Assembly (NCBI RefSeq): GCF_002849225.1
Contig: NZ_PKMC01000001.1
Span: 545,932 to 609,931, forward strand
Origin: Actinomyces sp. UMB0138
Lineage (GTDB): Bacteria; Bacillota; Negativicutes; Veillonellales; Veillonellaceae
Direction of reading: 5' to 3'
DNA length: 64,000 nt
Shown: in pieces, positions 1-8,978 of the stretch
Position numbering within the stretch: the first letter of the stretch is position 1
Layout: each line of letters opens with the position of its first letter
The notes under the pieces: model-generated
The model's database searches: none
Told to the model about the DNA's origin: nothing
Seen by the model: only the letters and a program-made list of their open reading frames with translations
Made by a program: the position numbers and the translations under genes

Positions 1-5
1 GCGTA

Positions 6-45
6 AAGAATTTGGGGGAAGGCAGCTGCCTTCCCCCAAATTCTT
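6..45 (-). terminator. Perfect 40-nt palindrome after the ABC transporter operon
   Basis: Two 20-base arms are perfectly complementary with no spacer, so the hairpin would have a GC-rich core (GGGGGAAGGCAG/CTGCCTTCCCCC) flanked by AAGAATTT/AAATTCTT. It touches the stop codon of the ATP-binding protein gene read leftward. The AT-rich outer ends supply a short U-run on either strand, so it could terminate in both directions. Confidence 0.8.
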
Positions 46-877
46 AAAGCACTTTGTCGAAGAATTCGCGAGTTCTAGGTTGGCTTGGGTGCTCGATTAC
101 TTCTTCGGGAGTGCCGTACTCGACGATCTGTCCCTTATCTAGGAAGACAACCTTATCCGCGACCTCACGGGCAAAAGCTATTTCGTGAGTAACCACAACC
201 ATCGTCATACCTTCGGCGGCCAAATCCTTCATTACCCCCAGTACTTCGCCAACTAGCTCAGGGTCGAGGGCTGACGTTGGCTCGTCAAACAGCATGAGCT
301 CTGGTTCCATAGCTAGTGCCCTTGCAATAGCAACGCGCTGCTGCTGACCGCCAGATAGTTCTGATGGGTAGTGATCTGCCCGGTCAAGCAGACCGACGCG
401 ATCAAGGTGTTGCAGAGCGAGTTTGCGCGCCTGTTCTTTTGGGACACCTTTTACCTGGACTGGTGCTTCCATCACGTTTTGCAACGCGGTCATGTGGGGG
501 AAAAGGTTAAATCGCTGGAATACCATCCCAACTCTAGATCGCTGTTTTGCGACCTCGCCATCAGAACGTCGCTTGAGCAGAGTTCCTTCGGGGGTAATTG
601 AACCATGGCGGTGAGCGCGCCATTTATTCAGGATCCCTTTAGGGGCCTTTTCCTCGGTCATTCCGAGGAGTTCGCCATTTAGGTAGATACGTCCTGCGGA
701 AATAAACTCCAATTCGTTGATACAGCGCAAAAGGGTTGATTTGCCAGATCCAGAGGGACCAAGGAGAACACATACCTCGCCGTGCTTGATCTCTAGGTCA
801 ATACCCTGAAGGACATGCAGGTCACCAAAAAATTTGTGGGCGCCTTCGATTTTGACCATACTTGTTGCTTCGCTCAT
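44..877 (-). CDS. Amino-acid ABC transporter ATP-binding protein (GlnQ/HisP family)
   Basis: Cytoplasmic ATPase that powers polar amino acid uptake with the permease and lipoprotein encoded just upstream. The 277-residue product has Walker [10 protein letters not shown] at 40-48, a Q-loop ([13 protein letters not shown]), the signature LSGGQQQR and a Walker B ending [13 protein letters not shown]. The family is usually about 240-250 residues; the extra length is a basic, Arg/Lys-rich insert of roughly 30 residues between the NGELLG strand and the Q-loop. The start overlaps the permease stop as ATGA, so the two are translationally coupled. The substrate cannot be read from sequence; polar or glutamine-like amino acids are the family default. 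Confidence 0.93.
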   Translation of the reverse strand: MSEATSMVKIEGAHKFFGDLHVLQGIDLEIKHGEVCVLLGPSGSGKSTLLRCINELEFISAGRIYLNGELLGMTEEKAPKGILNKWRAHRHGSITPEGTLLKRRSDGEVAKQRSRVGMVFQRFNLFPHMTALQNVMEAPVQVKGVPKEQARKLALQHLDRVGLLDRADHYPSELSGGQQQRVAIARALAMEPELMLFDEPTSALDPELVGEVLGVMKDLAAEGMTMVVVTHEIAFAREVADKVVFLDKGQIVEYGTPEEVIEHPSQPRTREFFDKVL

Positions 878-1785
878 GGGGTCACATCCATAAATGCAGT
901 GTTGGAGTTCTCGGAAATTGCAGTCTTTTTACTACCAGTAGAGGAGCGCTGTTCGAAACCGCGGCCAAAGTAGCGTTCGATGTAGTACTGGCCAACCATA
1001 AGAATTGAAGTGATCAGCAGGTACCAGAACACCGCTACAAGTAGTAGGGGAATCGGAGTGAATGTCCTGTTTCCGAGTTCCTGTACCGCGAACTGGAGTT
1101 CCAAAGTAAAGGGAACAGCGGCTACCAGAGAGGTAGTCTTGAGCATCGAAATGGTCTCGTTGCCGGTTGGAGGAATGATCACGCGCATAGCCTGAGGCAG
1201 AATGATTCTGCGCATTATTTTCGCCGGTTTCATACCCAGTGCAGTAGCTGCCTCGGTCTGGCCACGGTCCACCGAATTTAGACCCGAGCGAATGATCTCC
1301 GCTAGATACGCGCCCTCGTTCAGCCCCAATCCGAGCAGGGCACACAGTCCTGGAGTAAGGATCTTATCGGTGGAGTAAGAAAACAGCTCGGGCCCAAAAG
1401 GTACTTTGAGAGATATTGTCTGGTACAAAGTGGGAAGAAGCCCCCAGAAGATGAGCTGGGTATAGATTGGAGTGCCGCGGAAAAACCAGATGTAAAACCA
1501 CGCTACAGACTTTGTTACGGGATTCTGGCTCTGGCGCATAATCGCCATGGTAGTAGCCAAAATGATGCCTATTATCATAGCTCCTACCGTCAGTAGCAGG
1601 GTGAATACAATACCCCGCATTACTGATGGATGGAACAAATACTGGCCAACAACATCCCAGCGGTAGTTGGGATTGGTCACCAGCGAGTTGATTATCGCGA
1701 GTGCAATTAGCGCTACTACCACTGCGCCAATCAATCGGCCCGGTTTGAACACGGGCTGAGGATTATTCCTATGTAGCTCTTCCAT
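874..1785 (-). CDS. Amino-acid ABC transporter permease (HisM/GlnP family)
   Basis: Inner-membrane subunit of the importer. The 303-residue protein begins with a short cytoplasmic segment, a membrane helix near 18-38 ([15 protein letters not shown]), then a typical permease domain with the EAA-type loop ([23 protein letters not shown]) that contacts the ATPase, and several further helices. A hydrophilic tail of about 30 residues ends the protein. It lies directly downstream of a degraded binding-protein remnant and overlaps the ATPase gene by four bases, indicating one operon read leftward. Confidence 0.93.
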   Translation of the reverse strand: MEELHRNNPQPVFKPGRLIGAVVVALIALAIINSLVTNPNYRWDVVGQYLFHPSVMRGIVFTLLLTVGAMIIGIILATTMAIMRQSQNPVTKSVAWFYIWFFRGTPIYTQLIFWGLLPTLYQTISLKVPFGPELFSYSTDKILTPGLCALLGLGLNEGAYLAEIIRSGLNSVDRGQTEAATALGMKPAKIMRRIILPQAMRVIIPPTGNETISMLKTTSLVAAVPFTLELQFAVQELGNRTFTPIPLLLVAVFWYLLITSILMVGQYYIERYFGRGFEQRSSTGSKKTAISENSNTAFMDVTP

Positions 1786-1787
1786 AC

Positions 1788-2183
1788 CTATTTTCTAACT
1801 TGCGGATTATTTTCTGCATTCTTTTTGGGCAGATTCAATGGTGTCACCAACGTGGGTGAAGTCGCCATTGGTCCCTCGTATTGAATATCCCACAGTGATT
1901 GAATCGGCGAAAGTTGCATCGTGTTGCCTGCCTGCAACTTCGGAGATTTTTGGGGTTTGTGGGGAGTGAAAACTCTGTTTCCTACTTTGCCGTCTGCAGC
2001 GCACTTGTGAGGCGAGGACTGGGCATATTTAGTATTTTGGCCCGCTACCTTCACGACCTCGGACATCGTGCTCACCAAACCGATTGCGGCGTTGTAAAGA
2101 AAGCCATGCGAAGCTAGCTTTTTGGGCGCTAGAGCAGCGATGGGAGCGCCCATCTTGCTCTCGAGTTCCGCTAGCTTGCGCAT
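1788..2183 (-). pseudogene. Decayed second copy of the amino-acid binding protein
   Basis: An open frame of 131 codons exists, but it is a patchwork of the neighbouring binding protein. One frame gives GLVSTMSEVVKVAGQNTKYA, which aligns with residues around DLVNAMAKVMGLKGGNTKHA of the intact gene, then jumps to KCAADGK (intact: KCAAEGK). A second frame at 1807-2004 carries VAGRQHDATFADSITVGYS, matching VAGKQYDATFADSTVIGYT of the intact copy. The mix of frames plus a missing middle shows a tandem duplicate that has suffered an internal deletion and frameshifts and lacks signal peptide and C-terminal lobe. It sits between the intact binding protein and the permease, so the operon transcript runs through it. 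Confidence 0.8.
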
Positions 2184-2201
2184 GGCTTCTTCGTTTTTCT
2201 G

Positions 2202-3116
2202 TTAGTCAGATACGGCAGGGTTGATCTCGGCCTTAGATAGGCCTGCCTTATCTGCACCGTAATGTGCAAGAATCTTCTTTAGCTCGCCGGAGTCCATGAG
2301 TGACTGCATAGCCGCCTGCACTGCCTTGGTCAATGCCTCATCTTTCTTATTGATAATAATTCCCTGGGGAGAGGCCTTGAGTACATCGCCGATCTGCTCG
2401 ATAGAGCCGTTGGACTTCTTCACGGTATATCCGATTACGGTTGAGTCGGCGAAGGTTGCATCGTACTGCTTGCCTGCGACTTTAGGAGCGATCTCGGTTT
2501 GTAGATCGTGCGGCTTTACTTTGATTTTCTCCTTGCCTTCCGCAGCGCATTTGTCAGATAGGGTCTCGACGTAGTCGTACTGGAAGGTGCCTTTTTGCAC
2601 GCCGATGGTTTTGCCGCAGGGGTTAGAAGGATCAAATTTGTTGGGATTTCCCTTTGCGGTGCCAAAGGCGGATCCGACCTGGACGTAGGAGATCATGTTG
2701 ACCTCTTTTTCGCGCTGCGGGGTGATCGAGAATGAGCTCAACGAAAGATCGAATTTTGAGCCGATCTGCGGAATAATCGAGTCGAAGGCGGCATGCTTAG
2801 TGTTTCCGCCCTTTAGCCCCATGACTTTGGCCATCGCATTTACCAAGTCGATGTCATAACCAGTAGGTGTTTGACCATCGATCTTTAGATATTCCGCAGG
2901 AGCATAGTCCGCGGAGGCGACGGAGCGCAGTAGATCCCGTTTAGATATTTCTTGCGGAACGAGGGCGGCGACTTTGTCGTCTTTTTGAATCTTAGATACG
3001 TCGTAGCCCTTCTCACCCGGATCGGAGGAATCCGATCCGGGGGTAGCGTTGTCTGCACCAGAGCACGCAGACAAGGAAAGGGCGGTTGCTGCGGCAATAC
3101 AGAAGATTTTCTTCAT
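2202..3116 (-). CDS. Amino-acid ABC transporter substrate-binding lipoprotein
   Basis: Extracellular lipid-anchored receptor of the importer (SBP_bac_3 family), 304 residues. A signal peptide ends in the lipobox LSAC with the lipidated Cys at 18, followed by a Ser/Asp-rich linker. The binding domain contains family-typical segments: YDIDLVNAMAKVMG, FDLSLSSFSITPQREK and KTIGVQKGTFQYD. The start is preceded by AAGGAG at a good distance. It is the first gene of the leftward operon, followed by its own degraded duplicate, the permease and the ATPase. Substrate unknown. Confidence 0.92.
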   Translation of the reverse strand: MKKIFCIAAATALSLSACSGADNATPGSDSSDPGEKGYDVSKIQKDDKVAALVPQEISKRDLLRSVASADYAPAEYLKIDGQTPTGYDIDLVNAMAKVMGLKGGNTKHAAFDSIIPQIGSKFDLSLSSFSITPQREKEVNMISYVQVGSAFGTAKGNPNKFDPSNPCGKTIGVQKGTFQYDYVETLSDKCAAEGKEKIKVKPHDLQTEIAPKVAGKQYDATFADSTVIGYTVKKSNGSIEQIGDVLKASPQGIIINKKDEALTKAVQAAMQSLMDSGELKKILAHYGADKAGLSKAEINPAVSD

Positions 3117-3180
3117 CGGGGTGGCTCCTTATAAATATTAACTGTTAGGAATATTATGCATACTTCTGCATTGGTATGCA

Positions 3181-3209
3181 AAACGGCTCCCACCAGGTGG
3201 GAGCCGTTT
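3181..3209 (-). terminator. Hairpin terminator behind the DUF4191 gene
   Basis: AAACGGCTCCCACC and its exact complement GGTGGGAGCCGTTT are separated by a single base. Read leftward it directly follows the DUF4191 stop codon and ends in TTTTG. It separates that gene from the ABC transporter operon. Confidence 0.75.
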
Positions 3210-3223
3210 CACAAAAAAGTGCT

Positions 3224-3919
3224 CTATTTGCCTCGTAGAGCCCTGCGGTTGAATTTCACCTTTGAGGGATCTATTCCTCGGGGCATGTTCATCGACTTTG
3301 CTTGTAGTGAGCGAAGTCGGTTGGTTACGACCGGAACTTCTTCCTTGCGTAGCGTCTTCTTTAGCTTATTGATAGTGCGCAGAAGTTGATCCAAAGGAAC
3401 TTGTCCCTTTGCATGTCCAACTTGGATCTGGTGTACCTCTACCTTGGGAGCAACTCGGGAAACCTTCTTTGCCTCGTCAGCTAGCATGCGCTCTACCTGG
3501 GCCGGAGCTCCCTCAGAGACAAGAACGATTCCTGGACGACCAACTAGTCGGTAAACGAGATCCTGATTGCGGTTCATAGCAACGGGCTGTTCTTCGATGT
3601 CCCAGCCACGCCGGATCTGCCTCATGATGGCCCCTGCAGCGCCTGCATGTCCATCAAGTTGCTTGTACATTGCGCGGTTCATGAGTCGCGACAGAGTTGC
3701 GGTAGTAGCCAGAAGGCCAAGCGAGATGCCAAAAAGAATGCCCAAGACTAGATGAGAGGTTAGCCATCCCACGAGGACTGCTACAAGCAGGGGGATAACA
3801 AATGCGCCCGCGAGGGCCCATCCTACCCAAGGGTAGGAGCGTTTGGTCAGGGTAAATGCATCTTTAATGTTGGCGAAAAAAGACCGTTTCGGCGCGGCAG
3901 TATCGTCCTTAGCCATCAA
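3224..3919 (-). CDS. DUF4191 family membrane protein
   Basis: A 231-residue protein of a family conserved in actinobacteria, function not established. Two adjacent membrane helices lie near 34-52 (VGWALAGAFVIPLLVAVLVG) and 56-76; the remainder is cytoplasmic with the family-typical stretch RRGWDIEEQPVAMNRNQD and a basic C-terminus. In many actinobacteria this gene follows lipA and lipB near the dlaT/sucB gene; here neither lipoate gene is present and a kinase gene takes the space. Homology is recognised from memory of the family pattern. Confidence 0.8.
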   Translation of the reverse strand: MMAKDDTAAPKRSFFANIKDAFTLTKRSYPWVGWALAGAFVIPLLVAVLVGWLTSHLVLGILFGISLGLLATTATLSRLMNRAMYKQLDGHAGAAGAIMRQIRRGWDIEEQPVAMNRNQDLVYRLVGRPGIVLVSEGAPAQVERMLADEAKKVSRVAPKVEVHQIQVGHAKGQVPLDQLLRTINKLKKTLRKEEVPVVTNRLRSLQAKSMNMPRGIDPSKVKFNRRALRGK

Positions 3920-4039
3920 TTCCTACTTTCTGCTTGTATCTAGCCTGAATTCTACGTGTTAGAACCTCTAAAACAAAAAGTTATCCACAGATTTGTGTAC
4001 CCCCTACAACGAGGGGGATTGGCGTGGTTCGGTAGAAGC

Positions 4040-5272
4040 ATGAGGATTCGCGGTTATGAAGTGCTTGAGGTCATAGGTTTTGCCAGTCTTGGTCCCGTGT
4101 GGAAGGTGCGGGATAAGGCGGGCAAGATATGGGCTGCAAAGTTTGTGAAGTATCCTGACCCGGACCGTTATAGCTCAATTTCCCAGGTTGATGGGCCGCA
4201 CCTAGGCACATTGCATGATCTGGTTCCTGTCGATAACCGGTGGGTTCTAATAATGGAACTCGTCGAAGGGAGTCCGCTCAATTCAGAAATCGAGCTCCTG
4301 CGTCCTCGTAGGATTGCAGCCGACATACTGGAGGCACTAGCTGCGCTGCATCGGCGTGGCGTAACGCACGGAGACGTTTCTCCCGCGAACATACTTGTTT
4401 CAGAGGGCGGGCGGGCAACGTTGATTGATCCTGACCTTTCGAATGAAAGAAAAGGAACGCCTTCGTATGTGCCTTCAGAGCCAGATACTCCCGCGCGCGA
4501 CATCTACGGGTGGGGCAGAATATGTCAGGAACTGGGTGTTCCGTCACTCAGCGCGGATGCACTAGATCCGCAGGAGCGTCCGGCGGCCGAAAGTCTGCTA
4601 CAGGACTTCTCAGCAGAACCTCCTGCACGTGCACTCACTCCCGAACCGGTGGCGGCACTACGCTCGGTTGGGTTACTTGACGCTGTCACTATCGAACCTG
4701 ATAAACATGCTAAAAAACCCAGGTGGTCAGTCATATCTATGGGGGTTGTGATCGCCTGTGCTGGCATCGGGATAGTACTTGGGTCATTCCTTAGCGGAAA
4801 GAGCGAATCATCGGCGTTATCAGGGGAGCCAAAACAGGTCGCAAGTAGTGCTGCTAAACAGCTGGAATCTGTGCCACCCACTGTGCAGGGGCACAAGAGC
4901 CCCCGGACAGAAGAAAAACGAGCAGCAGACTTGGCTCCAGGTGCGTCCGTGCTCTCAAAACTGCTGAAACAGAGGGCCGCAGCCCTTGAAAAAATGGATA
5001 AAGAAGCTCTCGCTAGCGTCAGTTTTCCAAATTCACCCTCACAACAGGCAGACATGAACTTGTATAGGCAGATGCAGCAGAATGGAATAACTGCAAAAGG
5101 ATTGAAGATCAAAGTTACGGGTGAACACGAAGCTAACGGCAAGGTAGTTGCCACTATCACCCAGAGCAGTCATCAGCAGTGTAATCAGACCTGTCAACGA
5201 GTGAATAGTGTCGAGTACAAAGCAACGTTCAAAATTAGGAACGGCAAAATAGTGTCGGTTACTAGGGAATAA
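4040..5272 (+). CDS. Divergent membrane-anchored Ser/Thr protein kinase
   Basis: A Hanks-type kinase fold at residues 5-200, one membrane helix near 229-253 (VVIACAGIGIVLGSFL) and an external C-terminal domain of about 155 residues. The ATP lysine is K34 (AAKF), the catalytic loop is HGDVSPAN with D112 and N117, and the metal-binding motif is DPD (D130) instead of DFG. The glycine-rich loop GFASLGPV is degenerate, and the activation segment is very short. Catalytic residues are present, so activity is plausible. The external domain contains two Cys (QQCNQTC) and a DUF-like fold I do not recognise. An in-frame GTG at 3956 would add 28 residues, but ATG 4040 sits right before the first kinase strand. 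Confidence 0.8.
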   Translation: MRIRGYEVLEVIGFASLGPVWKVRDKAGKIWAAKFVKYPDPDRYSSISQVDGPHLGTLHDLVPVDNRWVLIMELVEGSPLNSEIELLRPRRIAADILEALAALHRRGVTHGDVSPANILVSEGGRATLIDPDLSNERKGTPSYVPSEPDTPARDIYGWGRICQELGVPSLSADALDPQERPAAESLLQDFSAEPPARALTPEPVAALRSVGLLDAVTIEPDKHAKKPRWSVISMGVVIACAGIGIVLGSFLSGKSESSALSGEPKQVASSAAKQLESVPPTVQGHKSPRTEEKRAADLAPGASVLSKLLKQRAAALEKMDKEALASVSFPNSPSQQADMNLYRQMQQNGITAKGLKIKVTGEHEANGKVVATITQSSHQQCNQTCQRVNSVEYKATFKIRNGKIVSVTRE

Positions 5273-5275
5273 AAA

Positions 5276-5303
5276 GTGGGCCGGTCGAATCCGACCGGCC
5301 CAC
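5276..5303 (-). terminator. 12-bp stem terminator between kinase and sucB
   Basis: Arms GTGGGCCGGTCG and CGACCGGCCCAC enclose the loop AATC. Read leftward (for sucB) the stem is followed by TTTTT, a classic intrinsic terminator. Rightward it follows the kinase stop codon but has no U-run. Confidence 0.85.
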
Positions 5304-5316
5304 CGTAAGAGAACTG

Positions 5317-7428
5317 CTACAGTCCTACTTCTTCAGCAAAGTCGCCCTCTTCTAGGCGCTGCTTTACTGCCATGAGGTAGCGAGCTGCGTCGCCACCGTC
5401 GATGAGGCGGTGATCATAGCTGATAGCCAAATAGACCATGGAACGAATTGATATGTTCTCGTTTCCATCGGCATCCTTTACTACAACCGGGCGACGGACA
5501 ATAGTGCCGACTCCCAAGATTGCGACCTCGGGCTGGTTGATAACCGGGGTGTCGAACAGGGCCCCACCAGAACCGGTATTGGTAATGGTGAAGGTCGATC
5601 CCGACAGTTCATCCGGCTTGACCTTGCCATCGCGGGTGCGGGAGGCCAGATCATTGATCGAATGGGCGATCTGAGCAATATCCTTCTCGCCACAATCCTT
5701 GATTACCGGTACAAATAAGCCCTTCGGCGTATCTACCGCGATGCCAACGTGCTCGTGATCGAAGTAGGTTACTTCCTTGCCATCGATGCGAGCATTCAAC
5801 TTGGGATGAGCCTGCAAGGCTTCAGTTGCCGCCTTGACGAAGAAGGGGAGGAAGGTGAGCTTGGTACCCTGCTGCTCCTGGAACGAGGCCTTAGCCTTCT
5901 TGCGAAGGTTGGCAATGCGGGTTACATCGACCTCGACAACAGTAGTCAGTTGTGCGGATACCTGCAGCGATTCCACCATCCTCTTGGCGATGGTGCGCCG
6001 TAGACCAGACATCTTTTGGGTGCTGCCACGAAGTCCCTTCTGCCACTCGGGAGTGGTTGCGCGGAATGCCTTCTTGGCGGCCGGTGCATCTGCTGAAGCA
6101 GGAGTGGCCTTCGGATGAGCTGCAGCTTCCAGCACATCCTGTTTGCGAATCCTGCCTCCAATGCCGGTGCCGGTGACGGTCGCTAGATCCACACCCTTTT
6201 CCTTGGCGAGCTTACGCACGATCGGGGTTACGTAGCCTCCCTTTGCAGCTGAGCCAGTTGCGGCAGGCTTACCGGCAGGTTTGGGAGCCTCTGGTGCCTT
6301 GGGGGCTGCGGGAGCCTTAGGAACAGCAGGTGCCTTCGGAGCTGCAGGTGCCTTCGGAGGAGCTGGCGGAGTAGGTGCCTTGGGGGCTGCGGGAGCCTTA
6401 GGAGCAGCAGGTGCCTTCGGAGCTTCCTTCTTTTCTTCCTCCGGCGCAGCCTTCGCTGGCTTGGAACCTGCGTCTGCAGAAGCGCCGATGCGGGCAATGA
6501 CTGTGTCTACGTCTACGGTCTCGTCTTCAGGGACGACGATCTCGACTAGGTAGCCGGATACCGGAGCAGGAACCTCGGAGTCGACCTTGTCGGTAGATAC
6601 TTCGACCAGCGGTTCGTCGGCCTCAATCTTGTCGCCGACTTCCTTGAGCCAGCGAGAGACAGTGCCCTCGGTGATGGATTCGCCCAGAGCCGGCATCTTC
6701 ACATCGGTAGCCTCTTCGGCCGATGCGGTCCCAGGGACCTCCTTGGAGGAAGAACCATCGGACTGAGGGTAAGCCCACTGTACGATCGTCTCGTCTCCGT
6801 CCTTCTTCGAGGAGGAAGGAATGTCATCGGTGCTGCCGGACTGGGCAGCGTCCTGCGAGGAAGAGATGCGGGCGATGACTGTGTCTACGTCTACGGTCTC
6901 GTCTTCAGGGACAACGATCTCTACTAGGTAGCCGGATACCGGAGCAGGAACCTCGGAGTCGACCTTGTCGGTAGATACTTCGACCAGCGGTTCGTCGGCC
7001 TCAATCTTGTCGCCGACTTCCTTGAGCCAGCGAGAGACAGTGCCCTCGGTGATGGATTCGCCCAGAGCCGGCATCTTCACATCAGTCGACTCACCATCGG
7101 CATGCGAGCCTTCAGATTTCTCTTCAGACTTCGGAGCATCGGCTTGCTGGCCAGATGCATCAGGAGCAGAGGAGTCCTCTTCCTGCTCAGACGAATCACC
7201 AATGATTGCGATCTCGGTTCCCACATCGACAGTCTCGTCTTCAGGAACCAAGATTTTGAGGATGGTGCCTGCAGCCGGAGAGGGAACCTCGGAATCTACC
7301 TTGTCAGTAGATACTTCAACGATAGGCTCGTCCACCTCTACAGTGTCGCCGACTTCCTTGAGCCAGCGAGAGACAGTGCCCTCGGTGATGGATTCGCCCA
7401 GAGCGGGCATCTTCACTGATTCAGACAT
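5317..7428 (-). CDS. sucB: 2-oxoacid dehydrogenase E2 acyltransferase with three lipoyl domains
   Basis: Core E2 subunit of a pyruvate or 2-oxoglutarate dehydrogenase complex; it moves the acyl group from E1 on swinging lipoyl arms to CoA. The 703-residue protein has three lipoyl domains with lipoylated lysines predicted at K43, K155 and K281 in the motif STDKVDSEV, then a Pro/Ala/Lys linker (APKAPAAPKAP repeats, about 330-390), an E3-binding domain (TPIVRKLAKEKGVDL...GGRIRKQDVL) and a C-terminal catalytic domain ending in SYDHRLIDGG. Domains 2 and 3 are almost identical even in DNA. The gene is followed in the same direction by none and preceded by lpd (E3), a 17-base gap. Whether it serves pyruvate or 2-oxoglutarate cannot be decided; sucB/dlaT names are both used for this actinobacterial type. 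Confidence 0.93.
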   Translation of the reverse strand: MSESVKMPALGESITEGTVSRWLKEVGDTVEVDEPIVEVSTDKVDSEVPSPAAGTILKILVPEDETVDVGTEIAIIGDSSEQEEDSSAPDASGQQADAPKSEEKSEGSHADGESTDVKMPALGESITEGTVSRWLKEVGDKIEADEPLVEVSTDKVDSEVPAPVSGYLVEIVVPEDETVDVDTVIARISSSQDAAQSGSTDDIPSSSKKDGDETIVQWAYPQSDGSSSKEVPGTASAEEATDVKMPALGESITEGTVSRWLKEVGDKIEADEPLVEVSTDKVDSEVPAPVSGYLVEIVVPEDETVDVDTVIARIGASADAGSKPAKAAPEEEKKEAPKAPAAPKAPAAPKAPTPPAPPKAPAAPKAPAVPKAPAAPKAPEAPKPAGKPAATGSAAKGGYVTPIVRKLAKEKGVDLATVTGTGIGGRIRKQDVLEAAAHPKATPASADAPAAKKAFRATTPEWQKGLRGSTQKMSGLRRTIAKRMVESLQVSAQLTTVVEVDVTRIANLRKKAKASFQEQQGTKLTFLPFFVKAATEALQAHPKLNARIDGKEVTYFDHEHVGIAVDTPKGLFVPVIKDCGEKDIAQIAHSINDLASRTRDGKVKPDELSGSTFTITNTGSGGALFDTPVINQPEVAILGVGTIVRRPVVVKDADGNENISIRSMVYLAISYDHRLIDGGDAARYLMAVKQRLEEGDFAEEVGL
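6487..7083. repeat. Two 219-bp near-identical direct repeats encoding lipoyl domains 2 and 3
   Basis: Copies at 6487-6705 and 6865-7083, offset 378 bp (126 codons), differ at only about three positions, including silent sites. The first lipoyl domain (about 7200-7425) is clearly related but much more diverged. Such identity at synonymous positions means a recent duplication or ongoing gene conversion. Confidence 0.9.
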
Positions 7429-7445
7429 TTCGTTTCCTTCTTCGC

Positions 7446-8822
7446 TTAGTTGTGGCTGTGCAATGGCTTACCGGCAAGCGCCATTGCGGCCTCGCCAACA
7501 GCCTCGTTCTGGGTGGGGTGAGCATGGATGAGATTTGCTACATCGTCTGGGTATGCCTCCCAGTTGATGATTAGTTCGCCCTCGCCAACCTGCTCGCCAA
7601 TACGGGCACCAAGGGCATGGTATCCAACAATTGGACCGTCTTCGACGCTGACCAACTTAATAAATCCTGCGGTAGCCAGCATCTGAGACTTACCGTTGCC
7701 AGCAAGGTTGAATTCAACGGCCTTTACCTTGTCTTCACCAAACTCTTCCTTTGCCTGCTTCTCGGTTAAGCCGACAGAGGCAATTTCAGGCTCACAGAAG
7801 GTGACGCGCGGGATACCTTTCTCGTCTACCGGGACAGGATCCAGGCCGGCAATATGTTCGGCCAAGAAAATACCTTGGGCGAACCCGCGGTGGGCAAGCT
7901 GCAAGCCAGGGACAATGTCCCCGGCAGCATAGATATTGCCAACCCCGGTATGCAGGTTCTGGTCTACGGTGACAAAGCCGCGCTCCAGCTTAATTCCCTG
8001 CTCCTCGTATCCGAGATCAGCAGTACGAGGTCCGCGACCAATAGCAACAAGCAATAGGTCGGCGTCGAAAGACTTGCCGTCCTGAGTCTTTACATGAACT
8101 CCCGAATCATCCTGGGTTACCGAATCAAACATGGTGTTGGTCTCGAACTTGATACCACGTTTGCGGAACTGCTTTTCGAGTCCCTTAGAAATAGCTTCGT
8201 CCTCGTTAGCGACGAGGTGGGGAAGCCCCTCAATAATGGTAACCTCGGCGCCGAAGGAAGCCCAAGCTGAGGCAAATTCGACTCCGATGACGCCACCACC
8301 CAAGACGACTGCCTTAGAAGGAACCCAATCCAATTGCAAAGCTTGTTCTGAAGTAATTACCCGTCCCTCAATTTCGAGCCCGGGAATTGTCTTCGAATAG
8401 GAACCGGAAGCCAAGATAATGTTCTTGCCGGTGATCTTCTTGCCATCTACCTCGACAGTATCCTTTGCAACCAGCTTGCCCCAGCCCTGGATCAATTCGA
8501 TCTTGCGAGACTTGATCAAGCCCTGCAATCCCTTGTAAAGACGGCCGATGGTCGCATCCTTGTACTTGTGCAATGCGGCCATGTCGATGCCCTCAAAGTT
8601 CGACTTCACTCCGAACTTTGAAGACTCGCGTATATTGTCTGCAGTTTCTGCGGCGTGCAAGATTGCCTTGGTGGGGATGCAACCCCTGTGTAGACACGTG
8701 CCACCAACCTTGTCGCCTTCGACAAGTGCAACCTTCATGCCGAGCTGGGCACCGCGAAGCGCTGCTGCGTACCCTCCGCTACCTGCTCCTAGAATCACAA
8801 TGTCGTACTGGGGTTCGCTCAC
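7446..8822 (-). CDS. lpd: Dihydrolipoyl dehydrogenase (E3)
   Basis: FAD enzyme that reoxidises the dihydrolipoyl arms of the E2 protein encoded next to it and passes electrons to NAD+. Visible are the FAD-binding GAGSGGYAAALRGA, the redox-active disulfide GGTCLHRGCIPTK, the NAD-binding GGGVIGVEFASAWASFG, and the C-terminal HAHPTQNE with the catalytic His-Glu pair. I place the start at GTG 8822 (458 residues, beginning MSEPQYDIVILG), because AAGGAG lies six bases upstream; an ATG at 8867 would add 15 residues without homology. Co-directional with sucB, 17 bases apart, so an E3-E2 operon. Confidence 0.95.
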   Translation of the reverse strand: MSEPQYDIVILGAGSGGYAAALRGAQLGMKVALVEGDKVGGTCLHRGCIPTKAILHAAETADNIRESSKFGVKSNFEGIDMAALHKYKDATIGRLYKGLQGLIKSRKIELIQGWGKLVAKDTVEVDGKKITGKNIILASGSYSKTIPGLEIEGRVITSEQALQLDWVPSKAVVLGGGVIGVEFASAWASFGAEVTIIEGLPHLVANEDEAISKGLEKQFRKRGIKFETNTMFDSVTQDDSGVHVKTQDGKSFDADLLLVAIGRGPRTADLGYEEQGIKLERGFVTVDQNLHTGVGNIYAAGDIVPGLQLAHRGFAQGIFLAEHIAGLDPVPVDEKGIPRVTFCEPEIASVGLTEKQAKEEFGEDKVKAVEFNLAGNGKSQMLATAGFIKLVSVEDGPIVGYHALGARIGEQVGEGELIINWEAYPDDVANLIHAHPTQNEAVGEAAMALAGKPLHSHN

Positions 8823-8978
8823 GCTAATCTCCTTTGGCGTTGTTGAAGAGAGGCCAACGGTGGCCATTCGGGTCTATTGTCCCACTTTTATTCAAAACTC
8901 GCTGGAAAGAATAGAGCTTTTTCGCTGTTATCCGCTAGCGCAGGGTATCCTAAGGAGACTGAAACGAAAGGAAAAATA

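Noticed and set aside
1807..2004. Second frame in the transporter pseudogene as a separate small gene
   Set aside because: It matches the interior of the binding protein and has no signal peptide; it belongs to the same relic.
3956..4039. N-terminal extension of the kinase from GTG 3956
   Set aside because: No ribosome site; kinase fold begins right after ATG 4040.
4525..5160. 211-codon frame opposite the kinase gene
   Set aside because: Shadow of the kinase's C-terminal half; Ser/Ala-rich with no family features.
6281..6553. Gly/Ala-rich 90-codon frame opposite sucB
   Set aside because: It mirrors the Pro/Ala/Lys linker repeats on the other strand; no ribosome site and no independent homology.
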